A DNA stretch of 31,044 bases from CAG-791 sp002390025. GTDB lineage: Bacteria; Bacillota; Clostridia; Lachnospirales; Lachnospiraceae. A program made the position numbers and the translations under genes. The notes under the pieces are model-generated. The model was not told where the DNA came from, searched no databases, and saw only the letters and a list, made by a program, of their open reading frames with translations. The first letter of the stretch is position 1; each line of letters starts with the position of its first letter. The DNA is taken from contig CAMNLR010000135.1 in the NCBI GenBank assembly GCA_946543465.1, forward strand, positions 1-31,044. The letters are read 5' to 3'. Positions 7,445 to 14,971 of this stretch are shown here, in pieces.

Positions 7445-7490
7445 AAAGCCAGGCCGGTGGACGAAATCCGCAGTCCCGGCTTTATTTTTC
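7445..7490 (+). terminator. probable intrinsic terminator downstream of ansA
   Basis: AAAGCC-A-GG pairs with CC-C-GGCTTT around a loop holding a second imperfect stem. A T-rich run (TTTATTTTT) follows. Confidence 0.6.
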
Positions 7491-7540
7491 GCGGTTTTTT
7501 TCCATTAGGAAGTCGCAAACAAATATATGATAGAATATAT

Positions 7541-7546
7541 TATAAT
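7541..7546 (+). promoter_or_regulatory. candidate -10 box
   Basis: A perfect TATAAT in an AT-rich stretch 58 bases before the start codon of the four-cysteine miniprotein. No good -35 box is visible, so only the -10 is proposed. Confidence 0.4.
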
Positions 7547-7603
7547 GAGTGAGTATTTTATGGCAGATTCCGGAAGGGATTTCTATATTTGGGAGGAATT
7601 ACA

Positions 7604-7804
7604 ATGGCTGATGCACCGGATATTCTGTATTCAAGTGCCGAGGAGCGAAGAGAATTTATAAAGAAAAAATACCCCTGTATTGCTGACTGCGATATGTGCG
7701 GCTTGTGCAAGGTGTTTCGCGGCCGTGACGCAGAACACGCCTTTGAAGATTATATTTCGGGAAAGCGTTCATTTATAGATGTTTCGGCGGATTATAAGAG
7801 GTAG
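7604..7804 (+). CDS. four-cysteine miniprotein, possible Fe-S or zinc protein
   Basis: A 66-residue soluble protein. Residues 23-36 read YPCIADCDMCGLCK, giving the spacing C-x3-C-x2-C-x2-C (Cys25, 29, 32, 35). This resembles a cluster-binding or zinc-binding knuckle. The rest is charged and helical (AEERREFIKKKY, AFEDYISGKRSF). The start at 7604 has GGGAGG seven bases upstream. It is monocistronic, between the ansA terminator and the oxidoreductase gene. I recognise no named family; metal binding is inferred from the cysteine spacing only. Confidence 0.75.
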   Translation: MADAPDILYSSAEERREFIKKKYPCIADCDMCGLCKVFRGRDAEHAFEDYISGKRSFIDVSADYKR

Positions 7805-8082
7805 TATGCCGCCCATGGGAGCGCCCATGGAGAGCGCCTGTGAAGAGAGTATTCCGGATTATTGCAGATATGCGGTAATTGCGGCTGAACTATGGAGTGC
7901 AAACTGTAGAAAGACTTAGGAGGTGCAGCTTGAAAAAACAGTGAAGACAGGTTTTCGGCAAGGGCATGGAAGGATGTCCGGCGGAAGCAATATTCGCTGC
8001 GCAGCGGGCGGAAGCAGGATCCGCAGCACATCGACGAAAGCGGGGTTCGCCGCTCTTTGGCGGAAGAAAGGAAACAGAAAAG

Positions 8083-9249
8083 ATGAGAGCATTAAGAATC
8101 GGAGTGATCGGGCTGGGAGATATCTGCCACGCCTATCTGTCAAATCTGCAGAAGTATCCGGAAGCCGCAGAGCTCTACGCATGCGCCTGCCGCACACCGG
8201 CAAAAGCAGAGGCCAAAAAGGAGCAGTACGGTTTTCGCAAGGCCTATGCGACCGGCGACGAGCTCCTGCAGGATCCCGAGGTGGATCTGGTGCTCAACCT
8301 CACGACGCCCGCAGCACATTATTCCTACAATATCGCCGCCCTGCGCGCCGGAAAGCATGTCTATTCCGAAAAGCCTCTCGCTTCGACATTTGCGGAAGGG
8401 CAGGAGATCATGAAGCTGGCGGCGGAGAAAGGACTGTATGTGGGATGTGCCCCTGATACCTTTATGGGTGCCCGCCTGCAGACCTTCCGCAGGCTCATGG
8501 ACGAAGGGGTCACCGGTCAGATCGTCGCGGGTACGGCCAACTGCGTTTCGCACGGCTGGGAGTGGTACCACCCGAATCCGGCCTTCTTTTACCAGAAGGG
8601 CGCCGGTCCCGTTCTGGACATCGGTCCCTATTATATGACGGCCCTTCTCTCTCTGCTCGGTCCGGTTGAGTCTGTCTGCGCCATGGGCGTTCAGCCTCAG
8701 AAGGAGCGCATGATCTATTCCGAGCCCATGAAGGGACAGATGCTGCAGGTGGATCCTGATATCATGACCTCCCTGTCCGCAGTTCTGAAATTCAGGTGCG
8801 GCGCTGTCATCAGCTACAACATGATCTGGGATGCCTGGGATTCTGTCATGCCCCGCCTGGAGCTCTATGGCACCAGATCCACACTGGTCATGGCGGACGA
8901 GGATCCCAATCAGGGTCCCAATATCTTCGGCGGAGACACCCTGGTAAAGAACGCGGAGACCTACCGCTGGAGAAATATGCCGCGCCATGAAGGTGATGAG
9001 GACATTCCCTGGGAGATCGCGGAGGTAAAACACGACTTCGGCGCGACCAGCTTTGTGACCAACGACCGCGGGATCGGCCTGATCGACGTCGCCCACGCGA
9101 TCGAGGAGGGACGCCCCTGCCGCGCCAGCGGAGCCATGGCCCTGCATATGCTTGAGGTCAGTGAAGCCATCCTGGTCTCCGCCAGGGAAAACCGCTATGT
9201 GCAGGTGAACACAACATTTGAACGTCCCGAGGCAATGCCGCAGAAATAA
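8083..9249 (+). CDS. Gfo/Idh/MocA family oxidoreductase
   Basis: A 388-residue NAD(P)-dependent dehydrogenase of the Gfo/Idh/MocA family, which oxidises or reduces sugars, inositols and related polyols. The N-terminal Rossmann fold opens with RIGVIGLGDICHAYL. The catalytic Lys is in SEKP (Glu96-Lys97-Pro98). The family's second signature appears as VLDIGPYY (Asp179-Gly181-Pro182-Tyr183). The start at 8083 is chosen because the fold begins there and AAAGGA lies upstream; the frame is open back to 7966 but those residues are not family-like. No transporter or other sugar gene is adjacent, so the substrate cannot be inferred. The 278 bases upstream hold no supported gene. Confidence 0.92.
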   Translation: MRALRIGVIGLGDICHAYLSNLQKYPEAAELYACACRTPAKAEAKKEQYGFRKAYATGDELLQDPEVDLVLNLTTPAAHYSYNIAALRAGKHVYSEKPLASTFAEGQEIMKLAAEKGLYVGCAPDTFMGARLQTFRRLMDEGVTGQIVAGTANCVSHGWEWYHPNPAFFYQKGAGPVLDIGPYYMTALLSLLGPVESVCAMGVQPQKERMIYSEPMKGQMLQVDPDIMTSLSAVLKFRCGAVISYNMIWDAWDSVMPRLELYGTRSTLVMADEDPNQGPNIFGGDTLVKNAETYRWRNMPRHEGDEDIPWEIAEVKHDFGATSFVTNDRGIGLIDVAHAIEEGRPCRASGAMALHMLEVSEAILVSARENRYVQVNTTFERPEAMPQK

Positions 9250-9278
9250 TCTTCCGGAAGAGGGGAATTCAGCATCCG

Positions 9279-9313
9279 GAGTGAAAATCTTGTATCGACA
9301 AGATTTTTCACTC
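9279..9313. other. strong inverted repeat without clear T-tract
   Basis: A 15-bp arm GAGTGAAAATCTTGT pairs with ACAAGATTTTTCACTC (one extra T) around a 4-base loop. It lies 30 bases after the oxidoreductase stop codon and could stop transcription or act as an operator. No T-run follows it on either strand. Confidence 0.7.
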
Positions 9314-9380
9314 GTGACTGTGTGGCGTCTGCAGAGAACGTGCTGCCTTTGCGAAAGGCACTCCGGTATAAGAGGTTGTT

Positions 9381-10037
9381 ATGAAATACGGAGAATCTGT
9401 TTTTGACATTCTATACCTTCTGTTTGCAATCATCAGCGGCTGTCTGATACTGTACAGAGCAGGAAACAGAACGGAAAAGAATATGGGGCTTGCCGCACTG
9501 ATCCTGGGCTGCGGAGACGCCTTTCATCTCATTCCCCGCGTCACCAACTATTTTTCGGATAGAGATCTCACAGCCGCTCTGGGAATGGGCAAGCTGATCA
9601 CGTCCATCAGCATGACGGGTTTTTATCTGCTGCTGTATTATATCTGGCTGGGGCATTACCGGATGAGGGAAAACCGGCGCCTTACAGCCTTCCTTTGGAT
9701 ACTGGTGATCATCCGGATTGTCCTGTGTCTGCTCCCGCAGAACGGATGGCTGGAAAACAGCGCTGACCCGGTCTGGGGGACAATCCGCAATATTCCCTTC
9801 GTCCTGATCGGCGCCGCAGTCTGCCTGCTCTATTTTCAGAAGAGACGGAGGGACCGGGGTTTTCGATATTTCTGGCTGTACATCCTCCTGTCATTTCTGT
9901 TTTATATTCCGGTTGCTGTGGGAGCTGGACTGCTCCCCATGCTGGGCATGCTGATGCTCCCCAAAACCATCTGTTACATTTTGATGATCGTGGCTTTCCT
10001 GCGCTCTGTCATGAGTGCATCTAAGCAAGCCAATTGA
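9381..10037 (+). CDS. integral membrane protein of unknown function
   Basis: A 218-residue polytopic protein with about six or seven hydrophobic segments. Examples are FDILYLLFAIISGCLILY, SMTGFYLLLYYIWLG, FLWILVIIRIVLCLLP, FVLIGAAVCLLYF, YFWLYILLSFLFYIPVAVG and a final one near ICYILMIVAFL. Short polar loops carry basic residues (RRRDRG, HYRMRENRR), consistent with inside-positive topology. A GCGDAFHLIPR motif follows the second segment. The start has AGAGG upstream. The esterase gene follows after 66 bases and may be co-transcribed. I recognise no transporter or enzyme family. Confidence 0.8.
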   Translation: MKYGESVFDILYLLFAIISGCLILYRAGNRTEKNMGLAALILGCGDAFHLIPRVTNYFSDRDLTAALGMGKLITSISMTGFYLLLYYIWLGHYRMRENRRLTAFLWILVIIRIVLCLLPQNGWLENSADPVWGTIRNIPFVLIGAAVCLLYFQKRRRDRGFRYFWLYILLSFLFYIPVAVGAGLLPMLGMLMLPKTICYILMIVAFLRSVMSASKQAN

Positions 10038-10103
10038 TGAAGGGAAAGACCAGCCTTCTGCATGTGGTTTGATTTATGCCGGGTGTATACGGAGACAGTC
10101 ATT

Positions 10104-10760
10104 ATGAGCTTTGAGATTAGTACTTACGGGGAAATGAATGCGGATACACTTCTGATTCAGATGGTCGATGATCATGATCTGCAAGTGATCGAAAAGGAAG
10201 CTGCTTTGATCAGGGAATTATCCGGAGGACAGAAGTTCTGCCTGAAAACGGTCAAAGTGAAAATCTGGAACCACGATCTGTCACCCTGGCCGGCACCTGC
10301 GGTCTTCGGAAATGAGGATTTTGGGGACGGCGCAGCCCAATCCCTGCTGTTCCTTGAGCAAGCGATTCTTTCGGATTTGCCGGAGGATCCCGCGGCGGCC
10401 TATAGCAGAATTTATATCGGAGGCTATTCGCTGGCAGGCTTGTTTGCTCTGTGGGCGGGATATCAGACGGACCGTTTTGACGGCATTGCTGCCGCATCGC
10501 CGTCGATCTGGTTTCCGGATTTTCTGGAATATATGCGAAAAAACAAAATCCGTACGGAGGCGGTTTATCTGAGTCTCGGTGACCGGGAGGAAAAGACAAA
10601 AAACCCGCTTATGTCACAGGTGGGAAATGCCATCAGGGATGCAGAAACCATCCTGAAAAAAGAAGGAAAAGAATGCATTCTGGAGTGGAACAAGGGGAAT
10701 CATTTCAAGCAGCCGGATCTTCGGACTGCAAAGGCTTTTGCCTGGCTGATGAACCGGTAA
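10104..10760 (+). CDS. alpha/beta-hydrolase fold esterase
   Basis: A 218-residue cytoplasmic hydrolase with the serine-hydrolase elbow GGYSLAG (Ser109). The acid is probably in LSLGDREE and the catalytic His in KGNHFKQ near the C-terminus. The order Ser-Asp-His and the AAASPSIWFPDF block after the elbow match the putative-esterase (Fes/IroE-like, esterase D-like) branch of the fold, and the length is normal. The start at 10104 has GGAGA nine bases upstream. An earlier in-frame ATG at 10062 would add 14 residues and cannot be excluded. The substrate is unknown. Confidence 0.82.
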   Translation: MSFEISTYGEMNADTLLIQMVDDHDLQVIEKEAALIRELSGGQKFCLKTVKVKIWNHDLSPWPAPAVFGNEDFGDGAAQSLLFLEQAILSDLPEDPAAAYSRIYIGGYSLAGLFALWAGYQTDRFDGIAAASPSIWFPDFLEYMRKNKIRTEAVYLSLGDREEKTKNPLMSQVGNAIRDAETILKKEGKECILEWNKGNHFKQPDLRTAKAFAWLMNR

Positions 10761-10804
10761 ACGTATCGGGCCTTGTCTTGACGGGCATCGGCCCGGGAAG
10801 AGCC

Positions 10805-10890
10805 ACAGACAGGCAGGCTGAACCAGGTCCGGAAACAGTTGGGCTGAAACAGGCTCGGAAACAGACAGGCAGGCTGAACCAGGCTCGGGA
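10805..10890. repeat. degenerate tandem repeat, 3 units of 26-30 bp
   Basis: Units at 10805-10834, 10835-10860 and 10861-10890 share a core GGCTGAA-CAGG-TCGGAA. The first and third are nearly identical. They fill the gap between the esterase gene and the next gene. Confidence 0.88.
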
Positions 10891-10918
10891 TGTAGATTCC
10901 ATATGAGAAAGGAATGAA

Positions 10919-11206
10919 ATGGAAGTTTATGAGGCAATGACTCTGCTGAGGGAAAAGGCTGTCAAAGATACCGCCCTGAGAAATGCTCTTCTGGAAACCA
11001 GAAACAGCAGGACGCCCCTGTCAGATTTCTGCAGGCTGAGCACACAGGCAGGTATAGAACTCTATGAAATGGACCTTTTGTCTGCCGGAGAGGATTATTA
11101 TGCTGCCATGCGGCGGTCTACAAACGGCGGAGGCGAGAACTCCCCCCTGCTTGTCGGAGAGGATGATTACTACGAATTGTTTATGGAGGAACTGGAGGGT
11201 TTATGA
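10919..11206 (+). CDS. small protein coupled to CapA-family gene
   Basis: A 95-residue acidic, helical, soluble protein. The N-terminal two thirds (EAMTLLREKAVKDTALRNAL, then PLSDFCRLSTQAGIELYEMD) faintly resembles the Nif11-like short helical domain. The C-terminus is Asp/Glu/Tyr-rich (GEDDYYELFMEELEGL). AAAGGA lies five bases before the start. Its stop overlaps the start of the CapA-family gene in an ATGA, so the two are translated together and probably work together. The Nif11 resemblance is weak and I do not rely on it. Confidence 0.7.
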   Translation: MEVYEAMTLLREKAVKDTALRNALLETRNSRTPLSDFCRLSTQAGIELYEMDLLSAGEDYYAAMRRSTNGGGENSPLLVGEDDYYELFMEELEGL

Positions 11207-12477
11207 GCTGGAACGAAAAGCGGATGCAGGAAGATGGCCGCGGGTACATGAAATCGCCGAAAAAAAGCAGGACGAGGAAAAATAGCCTGCGGTTCATGGG
11301 TCTGCTGTTGGCGGGGATGGTATTGTTCGGGACCATGCAGCAGGAGGCGTACGCGGAAAAAGTGAGTTCTGCAGACCCTGCTGTCGGCAAGGTTGTAGCT
11401 CAAATGGCTTCCGGTCTGCGGAAAGTGTTTTCTCAGGCCATGAAGGAAGCAGATGCTGCCAAAGAGGCAGAAGAGAAGGCTCGCAGCTACGATTTTACTC
11501 TGGGCTTTGCGGGTGACATCTGCCTGGGGGATAATTATATTCCCATGCAGCACCTGCAGGCAATCGGCTCCGAGGATATCTCTGACGGGATTGATCCGCG
11601 CTATATTGAGATCATGAAGGGCATGGATCAGATGTGGATCAACAATGAATTCGTCTACAGCCGCCGCGGGGAGCCCCTTCCCACCAAGATGTGGACATTT
11701 TGCGGGGATCCGGACAATGTATCCTATTTAAAAGACCTGGGGGTGGATATTGTCGGACTTGCCAACAACCACACCTTCGACTTTGGCGAAGTTTCCTTCA
11801 TGGATACCCTGGAGACTCTTGAGAAAGCAGAGATCCCTTATGTCGGCGCCGGGCGCAACCTGGAGCAGGCGGCCTCACCTGTCTATCTGGAGACGGATGG
11901 GTTCAAGATCGCCTATGTCGCGGCTTCCCGTGCGGAATATACCATCTATACACCGGAGGCGACCGATACGGAACCGGGAATCCTCTGGTGCTATGACTAT
12001 ACCCGTTTTCTGGAGTCCATCAGGACAGCGGCGGAAAATGCCGATTTTGTCATTGCCCTCCCCCACTGGGGCGTGGAGCACAGCACGGAGCTGGAAAACG
12101 AGCAGATTTACGGGGCCCATGCCATGATCGAGGCCGGCGCGGATGCCGTGATCGGTGCCCATCCCCACATCCTGCAGGGAATCGAATACTATGAGGGAAA
12201 ACCCATCCTCTACAGCCTGGGCAACTTCTGGTTTGATGATTATGATATCGATACCCTTGTCGCCGAGCTGCATTTAAAAGGCAAGAGAGCGGATGCGGAC
12301 CAGCCTCTGAAGGACGCAGAAATTGAACTCAAGCTCTATCCCGGCACCCAGTCCGGAGTCTATACCGCACTGGCGGACACAGAGGACTGGAAGACCCGGA
12401 TCCTGCAGTACCTGGAGGGCATCTCCGTAAATGTAAATATTGACGAAGACGGTGTGGTGCACCCCGACTCGGAATGA
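11203..12477 (+). CDS. CapA-family protein (PGA_cap metallophosphatase fold)
   Basis: A 424-residue membrane-anchored or exported protein. A basic N-terminus is followed by a hydrophobic segment at about 28-48 (MGLLLAGMVLFGTMQQEAYA), then a helical stalk, then the CapA/PGA_cap domain at about 100-370. Conserved metal-site blocks are visible: FAGDICLG (Asp105), LANNHTFDFG (Asn189-His190), ALPHWGVEH and IGAHPHILQG (His320, His322). The related PgsA/CapA proteins take part in poly-gamma-glutamate synthesis, but many family members in Clostridia stand alone and have no known polymer. No capB or capC gene is here. It is coupled to the preceding small gene by an ATGA overlap, with GGAGG inside that gene. 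Confidence 0.88.
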   Translation: MSWNEKRMQEDGRGYMKSPKKSRTRKNSLRFMGLLLAGMVLFGTMQQEAYAEKVSSADPAVGKVVAQMASGLRKVFSQAMKEADAAKEAEEKARSYDFTLGFAGDICLGDNYIPMQHLQAIGSEDISDGIDPRYIEIMKGMDQMWINNEFVYSRRGEPLPTKMWTFCGDPDNVSYLKDLGVDIVGLANNHTFDFGEVSFMDTLETLEKAEIPYVGAGRNLEQAASPVYLETDGFKIAYVAASRAEYTIYTPEATDTEPGILWCYDYTRFLESIRTAAENADFVIALPHWGVEHSTELENEQIYGAHAMIEAGADAVIGAHPHILQGIEYYEGKPILYSLGNFWFDDYDIDTLVAELHLKGKRADADQPLKDAEIELKLYPGTQSGVYTALADTEDWKTRILQYLEGISVNVNIDEDGVVHPDSE

Positions 12478-12560
12478 TTCGAAGGATATCCCGGGGTGAT
12501 GAGAACCACGGGGGATGAATCTGAAGATTTAAAAGCAAAGAAGTGTAGGAGATAAATGCA

Positions 12561-13130
12561 ATGGAGAAACTGACGATCGAAGAAGCAAAGAGACTGAATG
12601 ATACCATGGTGACAGAGGACCATCTCAAGCTCCACGCGGCAAATGTCGCCGCATGCATGGGCGCGATGGCAGAGCATTTTAAGGCGGATAAGGAGCACTG
12701 GGAGGCAGTCGGCTATCTGCATGACTATGATTATGAGAAGTATCCGGAGGAGCATCTGGCCCATACCGAGGAGCCCCTTCGCGCAGCAGGCGTTCCCGAG
12801 GAGGATATCCGGGCCATCCTCAGCCATGGCTATTCCATCTGCACGGATGTGGAGCCCGTCTCCGAGATGGAGAAGAGTCTTTTCACTGTGGATGAACTGA
12901 GCGGAATCATCCAGGCGGCAGCCAGAATGCGCCCCAATGGGATCGAGGACATGAGCCTGAAGAGTTTCATGAAAAAGTGGAAGGACAAGCGCTTTGCGGC
13001 GGGCTGCAACCGGGAACTGATCCTGCGCGGATGCGGAATGCTGGATATGGAGATCCGGGATGTCGCGGAGATCTGCATACGGGGTATGCAGGAACATGCG
13101 GAGGAGCTGGGCCTGGGCAGGCCGGAATAA
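12561..13130 (+). CDS. HD-domain hydrolase
   Basis: A 189-residue cytoplasmic protein with an HD-type metal-dependent phosphohydrolase core. The first His lies in HLKLHAANVAACM (His25), the HD pair in VGYLHDYDYEKYP (His53-Asp54), and further histidines in EEHLAH and LSHGYS. This subgroup usually hydrolyses nucleotides or phosphate esters, but the substrate is unknown. AGGAGA lies nine bases before the start. It follows the CapA-family gene by 83 bases with no terminator between, so it may be the last gene of that operon. A strong terminator follows at 13185-13212. Confidence 0.85.
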   Translation: MEKLTIEEAKRLNDTMVTEDHLKLHAANVAACMGAMAEHFKADKEHWEAVGYLHDYDYEKYPEEHLAHTEEPLRAAGVPEEDIRAILSHGYSICTDVEPVSEMEKSLFTVDELSGIIQAAARMRPNGIEDMSLKSFMKKWKDKRFAAGCNRELILRGCGMLDMEIRDVAEICIRGMQEHAEELGLGRPE

Positions 13131-13184
13131 AGGTATATGATCTTCATCCAGGACGCGTTCGCAATTCTTGCTATATGAAGAATA

Positions 13185-13212
13185 AAAAAATCCGGCTTCG
13201 GCCGGATTTTTT
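13185..13212. terminator. bidirectional intrinsic terminator
   Basis: AAAAAATCCGGC-TTCG-GCCGGATTTTTT is a perfect stem with a UUCG tetraloop, A-tract and T-tract. It serves the HD-domain gene on the plus strand and, in reverse, the converging transporter gene. Confidence 0.95.
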
Positions 13213-13337
13213 AATGGAAAACCTTATTTTGGATAACAGATAACACTGTTCTTATGCGTTTTCACAGATGATGCTTTGCGGGCAAACCGTTTTTTTTCCT
13301 TTTATTCCAGGATTGCAATTATCTCACGACGGCTGAA

Positions 13338-14300
13338 TTAACCCATGATGGCAAAGGCAGCCTGTCCGACATACATCATGCACATGATGGCGCCTTCTGC
13401 GCGGTTCAGCTGTTTTCCGGTTGAGATGAAGATAAAGGTCACCACATTGATCAGGAGCAGGAAGAGGAGGTTGACAGAGAGCTCAAAGGTGACAGGCAGC
13501 GGGTTGAGGAGAGCTGTTGTACCCAGGATGAACATGATATTGAACATGTTGGAGCCCACAACATTGCCCACGGCAAGACCGTTCTCATGCTTGAGGGATG
13601 CAACGATGGAGGTCACAAGCTCGGGGAGAGATGTGCCGATTGCCACGATGGTAAGTCCCACCAGAGTTTCCGACATTCCGAAGAAGTAAGCGATGGACTT
13701 TGCCGAATCGACAACGGCCTGGCCGCCGATCACGATGAGCGCGATGCCGACGATCATGATGAGGATGCACTTTTTGAGCGAAATGTTTTCCTGAGCGGCT
13801 TCTTCCTCCGTCTGGCTGTGCATTGCGTTGCGGACCAGAAGGAACATGTAAACTGCGAATACGATCAGAAGAGCAAGACCCTCAAATCTGCTGATCGTTC
13901 CCACGGTACTGCCCGCTGCACGGCCTGCGATCAGTCCGCCGCCGAAGATCAGGACCAGGACAGTTATCAGGATGGAGAGCGGGAAATCTCTTTTGAGGAT
14001 TTCCGATGATACCGGCACAGGAGAAAAGAGTGCGCAGAAGCCCAGAACGACGAGCAGGTTAAATATATTGGATCCGATCACGTTGCTGAGGGCAATCTCA
14101 TTGGAATGATTGAGTGCAGCGGTTGTACTCACGGCAAGCTCGGGAGCGCTGGTTCCGAATGCCACAATGGTGAGGCCGATGATCAGGCTGGGCACATGGA
14201 ATTTCTTCGCCAGAGAGGCGCTTCCGTCCACGAAAAAGTCCGCACCCTTTACCAGAGCTGCAAATCCGATGATCAGTACCAGAAAGTTTACAAAAATCAT
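13338..14300 (-). CDS. CaCA-family Na+/Ca2+ (or Mn2+) exchanger, YrbG-like
   Basis: A 320-residue polytopic cation exchanger with about ten membrane segments. The two alpha-repeats that form the ion site are both present: VAFGTSAPELAVSTTAAL with NVIGSNIFN, and VAIGTSLPELVTSIVAS with NVVGSNMFN. The family usually exports Ca2+ in exchange for Na+. The leader holds a yybP-ykoY-type Mn2+ riboswitch (14413-14523), so Mn2+ export, directly or as a side activity, is a good inference here. The 5' site AGGAGG is about 14 bases from the ATG, rather far. It is monocistronic, converging on a shared terminator at 13185-13212. Confidence 0.93.
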   Translation of the reverse strand: MIFVNFLVLIIGFAALVKGADFFVDGSASLAKKFHVPSLIIGLTIVAFGTSAPELAVSTTAALNHSNEIALSNVIGSNIFNLLVVLGFCALFSPVPVSSEILKRDFPLSILITVLVLIFGGGLIAGRAAGSTVGTISRFEGLALLIVFAVYMFLLVRNAMHSQTEEEAAQENISLKKCILIMIVGIALIVIGGQAVVDSAKSIAYFFGMSETLVGLTIVAIGTSLPELVTSIVASLKHENGLAVGNVVGSNMFNIMFILGTTALLNPLPVTFELSVNLLFLLLINVVTFIFISTGKQLNRAEGAIMCMMYVGQAAFAIMG

Positions 14301-14378
14301 GATTCTCTTACAAACCTCCTATAAATTGAAAAAGAGACTTTTGAATGAAAAACTATTGAATGAAAACACTTTTAAATG

Positions 14379-14421
14379 AAAAAAGAGACTTTTACCGCAT
14401 TCAACATGCAGTAAAAGTCTC
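14379..14421 (-). terminator. riboswitch expression-platform terminator
   Basis: On the minus strand a 14-bp stem (14421-14408 with 14398-14385, one mismatch) is followed by six T at 14384-14379. Its first arm (GAGACTTTTAC) overlaps the 3' strand of the aptamer's closing helix, so the two structures exclude each other. This predicts readthrough when the ligand is bound. Confidence 0.9.
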
Positions 14422-14523
14422 GCTTCTTGACAACATATACCGGGGATTTCATTTCCCGTATTGACGAATATATGTTACACGAAATCGTGTTTAGAAATCG
14501 TGCAAGCTACTCCCGATTACTTT
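14413..14523 (-). promoter_or_regulatory. yybP-ykoY (Mn2+-sensing) riboswitch aptamer
   Basis: Read on the minus strand, the region has the family's landmarks in order. GGGAGTAGC is at 14514-14506. A stem AACATAT/ATATGTT encloses TCGTCAAT, a GGG/CCC hairpin and CGGT. The 3' part has GTTGTCA and AGCGAGAC. The same order occurs in the B. subtilis yybP leader as I recall it. AAAGT near 14522 can pair with ACTTT at about 14418-14414 to close the element. The gene behind it is a cation exchanger, a typical member of this regulon. The ligand in this class is Mn2+ from established work. Confidence 0.9.
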
Positions 14524-14531
14524 CAATGTGG

Positions 14532-14560
14532 ATACTACACTGATTTTACGGATCTGTCTA
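14532..14560 (-). promoter_or_regulatory. promoter of the riboswitch-controlled transporter
   Basis: The -35 TAGACA (14560-14555) and -10 TAGTAT (14537-14532) on the minus strand are separated by exactly 17 bp. The transcript would begin near 14525, at the first base of the aptamer. Confidence 0.75.
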
Positions 14561-14596
14561 TATGTCTTTTGCCCGAAAAAATGTATTCTTTTTAAG

Positions 14597-14713
14597 CCAA
14601 TCAATAGGGCCGAACGATAAGGCTGGTCAATAAGGCCGTTAAATCAGACTGATCGATCAGGCTGATCGATCAGGCCTGTTAATAGGAGCAGCCAATAAAG
14701 CAGATCAAGCTGT
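14597..14713. repeat. degenerate 13-bp tandem repeat, 9 units
   Basis: The stretch divides into nine consecutive 13-bp units. The two central ones are identical (CTGATCGATCAGG at 14649-14661 and 14662-14674) and internally palindromic. Others keep a C-x-(6)-ATAAGG or ATCAGG pattern. It lies in the divergent gap between the transporter promoter and the aldolase promoter. Apart from this array, the hairpin and the promoters, 14561-14971 holds no gene. Confidence 0.85.
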
Positions 14714-14737
14714 GCCGGCCCGGCCCGTATACAGGTA

Positions 14738-14781
14738 AAAAAAGACAGGCACCGTGCCCGAAAGAGCATGGTGCCTGTTTT
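14738..14781. terminator. orphan bidirectional terminator-like hairpin
   Basis: A 13-bp stem ACAGGCACCGTGC / GCATGGTGCCTGT (one G-T pair) with an 8-base loop is flanked by an A-tract on the left and TTTT on the right. It stands in a divergent intergenic region with no upstream gene on the same strand to terminate. Confidence 0.7.
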
Positions 14782-14846
14782 GACTCCGGCGCGGAAAGGG
14801 GTCGGGGACTTTGCAAAAGTGATCCTTGCAGATCTTCTTTTTATAT

Positions 14847-14874
14847 TTGCAATTAAGTCTAATGCGTTTATAAT
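14847..14874 (+). promoter_or_regulatory. promoter of the aldolase gene
   Basis: The -35 TTGCAA at 14847-14852 and a perfect -10 TATAAT at 14869-14874 are separated by 16 bp. Transcription would start near 14881, giving a leader of about 90 bases. Confidence 0.8.
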
Positions 14875-14971
14875 AATATGTAGCATGCAAAATGTATGCA
14901 GGTCAGTACATGGACTGCTCAATTATTACCGCATCAAAAAAGACGAGTCACAAGAGACAAGGGGGGTTATT

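Noticed and set aside
7805..8082. Short frames between the four-cysteine protein and the oxidoreductase, with an AGGAGG-like site near 7920
   Set aside because: The only start near that site gives a four-codon peptide, and no other frame has family-like sequence.
8140..9147. 335-codon open frame on the minus strand
   Set aside because: It is a shadow of the Gfo/Idh/MocA gene; no ribosome-binding site or recognisable domain.
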